DNA of 64,000 bases from Lamellibrachia satsuma (taxonomy: Eukaryota > Annelida > Polychaeta > Sabellida > Siboglinidae). Positions 57,999 through 64,000 of this stretch are shown here, piece after piece. Location of the stretch: contig BSQZ01000080.1 in the NCBI GenBank assembly GCA_033239005.1, positions 1,858,501 to 1,922,500 of the forward strand, in the 5' to 3' direction. The position numbers were made by a program, and so were the translations under genes. Position 1 is the stretch's first letter. Every line of letters starts with the position of its first letter. The notes under the pieces were generated by a model, which did not search any database, had not been told where the DNA came from, and saw only the letters and a program-made list of their open reading frames with translations.

Positions 57999-58481
57999 GT
58001 GTTTACCAGAGATGATATTAGTTCATTACCAGTTCCAGATGCTAAATTTCAGGAGGCTAAATCGGACTATTTAAGGCAGTTAATTTTAACTCCAGAAGTG
58101 GTGGCTAAGAAAATACAAGCAATGAAGGTCAATAAATCACCTGGAGTGGATGGAATTCCTCCAAGACTACTGATGGAAACAATAGAACAAGTTAGTATAC
58201 CACTTGCAAGAGTGTTCAACTTGTTATTAAAAGAGGGAGTGGTTCCTTTTGAATGGAAAGAATCAAACATCATACCATTATTTAAAAACGGTTCAAGAAA
58301 TAAGTCAGAGAATTACGGACCAGTGAGTTTAACATCAGTGATTTGTAAATTATTAGAAAGGTTAATTAAAGACCATGTGGTGGACTTCCTTGTTAGGCGT
58401 AAATTATTAAATCCATCTCAACAGGGGTTCCTAAAAGCGAGGTCATGCTTAACAAATATGTTGTGTTTTGGAAGAAAATAG
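57999..58481 (+). pseudogene. LINE ORF2 reverse transcriptase remnant
   Basis: A 160-codon open stretch with the N-terminal RT blocks: KSPGVDGIPPRLL, PFEWKESNIIPLFKNG, the NYGPVSLTSVICKLLER motif (usually NYRP) and SQQGFLKARSCLTNML. The next block, with DFQKAFDKVPHQ, follows in another frame. The element is broken before the catalytic YADD. Confidence 0.85.
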
Positions 58482-58665
58482 AGTAGACCAGTAGATATTA
58501 TCTACTTAGATTTTCAGAAAGCTTTTGACAAAGTGCCACATCAAAGATTACTACTTAAATTAAAAGCCCATGGTATCAGGGACGGCAAATCGACTGGTTA
58601 GAACAATGGCTGACCGACAGAAGACAGCGTCTTGTAGTAGATAGGGAGGTTTCAAACTATAAATA

Positions 58666-58884
58666 ATGGTATCATGTGGTCTTTATTGCAAACAAGGACA
58701 AACAAACTTTTCAAATTGTTGTAATTTGGACAAATCTCACATCTACCCCTTCAGATGATGTAAATGTTTAGGGGGTGACATGTTTAGTCACTGGTAAACT
58801 AACTAAAGATATTGGACCATGTCTGTATGTATGTGTAATAGAGGGGTTTTGTAAAAGGTAACCGTACGTTTGTGGTTCTCATTT
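58666..58884. other. Short unassigned stretch
   Basis: Sequence between the broken LINE and the 24-bp array. No feature seen. Confidence 0.3.
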
Positions 58885-59150
58885 GTTTGTAGGGGTAGGC
58901 ATTCGTTTGTTTGTAGGGGTAGGCATTCATTTGTTTGTAGGGGTAGGCATTTGTTTGTTTGTAGGGGTAGGCATTTGTTTGTTTGTAGGGGTAGGCATTC
59001 GTTTGTTTGTAGGGGTAGGCATTCGTTTGTTTGTAGGGGTAGGCATTCGTTTGTTTGTAGGGGTAGGCATTTGTTTGTTTGTAGGGGTAGGCATTCGTTT
59101 GTTTGTAGGGGTAGGCATTCGTTTGTTTGTAGGGGTAGGCATTCATCTGT
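58885..59150. repeat. 24-bp minisatellite, 11 copies
   Basis: Unit TTCGTTTGTTTGTAGGGGTA plus GGCA, with a TTCG/TTTG/TTCA variant. As 24 is a multiple of three, four frames stay open across the array; none is a gene. Confidence 0.95.
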
Positions 59151-60285
59151 CTATATATAAATACAAGTATAAATAATATATATATTGCGGTAAACCATAA
59201 TTATATTGTATGGGTCTACGGAGAACTTCCCTACTTTACAAAGTCTATTGCAACTATCAGAAATATTGTCCTAAAAGAAGAAATGCAACAAAATATGTGA
59301 CAGTGATGATCCTCATTCAATTAATTGATTAGACCATATCCACTGTAGCGTTCGATGTACTTGACTGTACTTGACTAAAATTTTCAAAGTACTTAGTACT
59401 TGAATTTTTTACTTGCCTCTATTTCTTCTTTCAAGTACTTAAGTACATTGCCCACGTACTTGACCCAGACCTGATGTATACACAAGAAGATAATCAGTGT
59501 TTGTCAGTTTATTACCAGTACATGATAGCGGTACAAGGCAGTCATGCAGACAGAACCAAATGAAACAATTACAACATGCATTGCCAACATGTCTGCTATC
59601 AAAGTTGCAACACGCTTCCTCCAAATTACCACATTACTGATTATAATGTCATTAGGACAAAAAGGTTTCTGGTTGCTGGTCGCACCCAAGTAAAAAAACC
59701 GATGTGCCTTTATATAATAATTGTTGTTATAAATGTATATGCCAAGAATCAGACACCTGAGTGTACTTTTTAACGTGTCGTCTGCCGATGATTTGTCCAC
59801 AGAAACCAGAAACATTGTTATCAACTTATCAACAACCAACATAAGTTGTTATCAACTTATCAACAACCAACATAAGTTGCATTCCCAGTAAGCAGTACCA
59901 TGATTCCTCCTTATAAACCGTGAAATCAGTACAACTACGCTACTATATCTAGTACAACTAAAACTACCTCGACTAATCTATTCTATGAGAAGGCAGTCTT
60001 CTTACACAAAGGAACATAAATAATTTATGCTGCCCTTAATTGGTTAAATGTGCTTTTGGTATAGAATATTTCCAGTTGCGTGCCTTGTTGATAGCCTACT
60101 GTGACATAATCAGTCGTGAAACACTTCATCTGTGTTCAACCAACTCGTTCTCCTTTTCTATCAGAAATACTTAAATGCTGCTAAAATACATACTGCACTT
60201 CCGGCTTCCGTTCTGGTTACTAAGTATATATGTCTGGAAAATCTTGGGAGTGTTTGTCAACCTAGTCTTTAGGGCAGTGCCACAT
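59151..60285. other. Spacer downstream of the G-patch gene
   Basis: Contains AAGTACTT-rich sequence at 59345-59475 ending GACCCAGACCTG, the look of a hAT-like MITE end, and a 34-bp direct repeat (TTGTTATCAACTTATCAACA) at about 59813-59880. Open frames have no recognisable domain. It may contain the 3' UTR of the minus-strand gene. Confidence 0.4.
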
Positions 60286-60473
60286 TTAGGACCACAAGCT
60301 ACATGGAAGGCCTGAAGCATCTCTACAGAACAGGCCAACTATCACTGTAACTCTAAGCCAAATGGATACCCCATGGTTTATCCTGAAGTCAAATGACAAG
60401 TGTGTGTTAAATACAGGTGAACCAGGGAGAGGCCAGTCACACCCCTCCAACGTCCTGCATTCTGGTCGTCTCA

Positions 60474-63427
<2,954 letters not shown>

Positions 63428-63695
63428 CTACAAAATAAATAGAATGCTACAGCAGAGATAGAGTAGTCACTGAAAAAAGAACCATCAAACACAGTTGGTC
63501 ATCTCGACCAGCTGGATAGAGATAGCATTTATAAAAACAACACACCATTTAGAAAATTACTGTTTGTTCAAATAATGTATGAATTATTTAATAACACCGG
63601 AATGTGGGCTGCAATGGTCACTTACAAATGTGTTTGTTCAGTACTATGATAATAAGATAAGATATTGCTGCAAGGTCATGTGATGAGATAGAGAA
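63428..63695. other. Intronic stretch of the G-patch gene
   Basis: AT-rich sequence upstream of the 45-nt exon. No further coding exon of the gene was found before the window edge. Confidence 0.4.
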
Positions 63696-63699
63696 AACA

Positions 63700-63905
63700 A
63701 GAACATCTTGTGACAACGAGAAAGGTTGAGGGGAATAGAAGCAGAGGTTGGCAAAGAATTAAGAACATCAATGGTCTAGCAGCCTGGCTAGGAAAGAGTA
63801 TAACAGAACTCTTACAGGACACCTGTGATTGTGGGAAATGGACAGTTGTGATCGCCTATGCCTGCAACAAACACAGCACCTCACGAGTACTGCTGCAGTA
63901 ATATG
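63700..63905 (+). mobile_element. C-terminal fragment of a LINE ORF
   Basis: The plus strand reads RSRGWQRIKNINGLAAWLGK, then SITELLQDTCDCGKW. This looks like the common RxRGRQRxxWxDNI...WTGxSxxELLxxxxDRxxW tail of many LINE reverse transcriptases. It stops at TAA near 63901. Only the last 60 codons are present, with substitutions at usually conserved sites, so it is a relic antisense to the G-patch gene. Confidence 0.6.
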
Positions 63906-64000
63906 TTATAGGCATATGTTATGTGCTGTCAATATACTATAAATTACTCCTGATGAGGTGATCAATTGATATCATCTACTAATCACAACCAACTGTGATT

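Larger units (their letters stand above)
56154..58665 (+). mobile_element. Decayed CR1-type non-LTR retrotransposon, 3'-truncated
   Basis: It begins in a purine-rich GGGAGCGAAGGAGA tract. An ORF1 with SGNH-hydrolase features follows (about 56429-56910): FVGDSVVRK (GDS block), a GTNNAE block in another frame, and DWLHLSENG (D-x-x-H block). ORF2 starts near 57045 with apurinic-endonuclease pieces (GLIESW, a GGGVILYVKES stretch, SDHN at about 57655). It continues into reverse transcriptase: SPGVDGIPP (about 58139), the NYGPVSLTS block, YLDFQKAFDKVPHQRLL (about 58500), ending near 58660. It lacks the YxDD region and the C-terminus. Several frameshifts and stops show it is dead. Confidence 0.85.

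Overview
The window is nuclear DNA of an animal. Genes are split by GT-AG introns, there are decayed non-LTR retrotransposons and hAT-like DNA elements, and the density of minisatellites is extreme. A marine invertebrate, perhaps a mollusc, fits the mix of CR1-like LINEs, a tRNA-type SINE and abundant minisatellites, but nothing in the sequence proves the taxon.

Two head-to-tail genes on the plus strand are the core of the window. Gene A (9714-19512) and gene B (22288-42428) each have nine coding exons and encode multi-pass membrane proteins of the YeeE/YedE (Sulf_transp, DUF395) family, known in bacteria for thiosulfate and other sulfur-compound uptake. I rebuilt both by splicing: phases agree at every junction, and exons 2, 3, 4, 5 and 8 have identical lengths in the two genes (84, 158, 49, 103 and 152 nt). 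Both keep the family motifs AGSCP and GARIAGGCTSGHG. Gene A has two alternative first exons, each encoding a first membrane helix. One of them, and a downstream start in gene B, would give the N-myristoylation-type N-terminus MGNxxSK.

The third gene is on the minus strand at the right edge: the last three coding exons (63427-60474) of a G-patch protein, most like GPATCH2.

The rest is mostly repeats. At 1-6 kb there are 41-, 48- and 87-bp arrays. At 7-11 kb there are a LINE tail, hairpins and a long inverted-repeat element. Gene A introns are compact after intron 1. Gene B introns carry more than a dozen arrays (26-60 bp units), LINE pieces and hAT-like MITEs. Just after gene B lies an 11.7-kb array of a 51-bp unit (about 229 copies) with a visible higher-order structure at multiples of 51 bp (1632, 1734 and 2040 bp). 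After it come a tRNA-like SINE, a 50-bp array, a frameshifted CR1-type retrotransposon with an SGNH-like ORF1 and an endonuclease-RT ORF2, a 24-bp array, and the G-patch gene with a 55-bp array in its last intron.

Most long open frames inside arrays whose unit length is a multiple of three are artefacts and are not called as genes.
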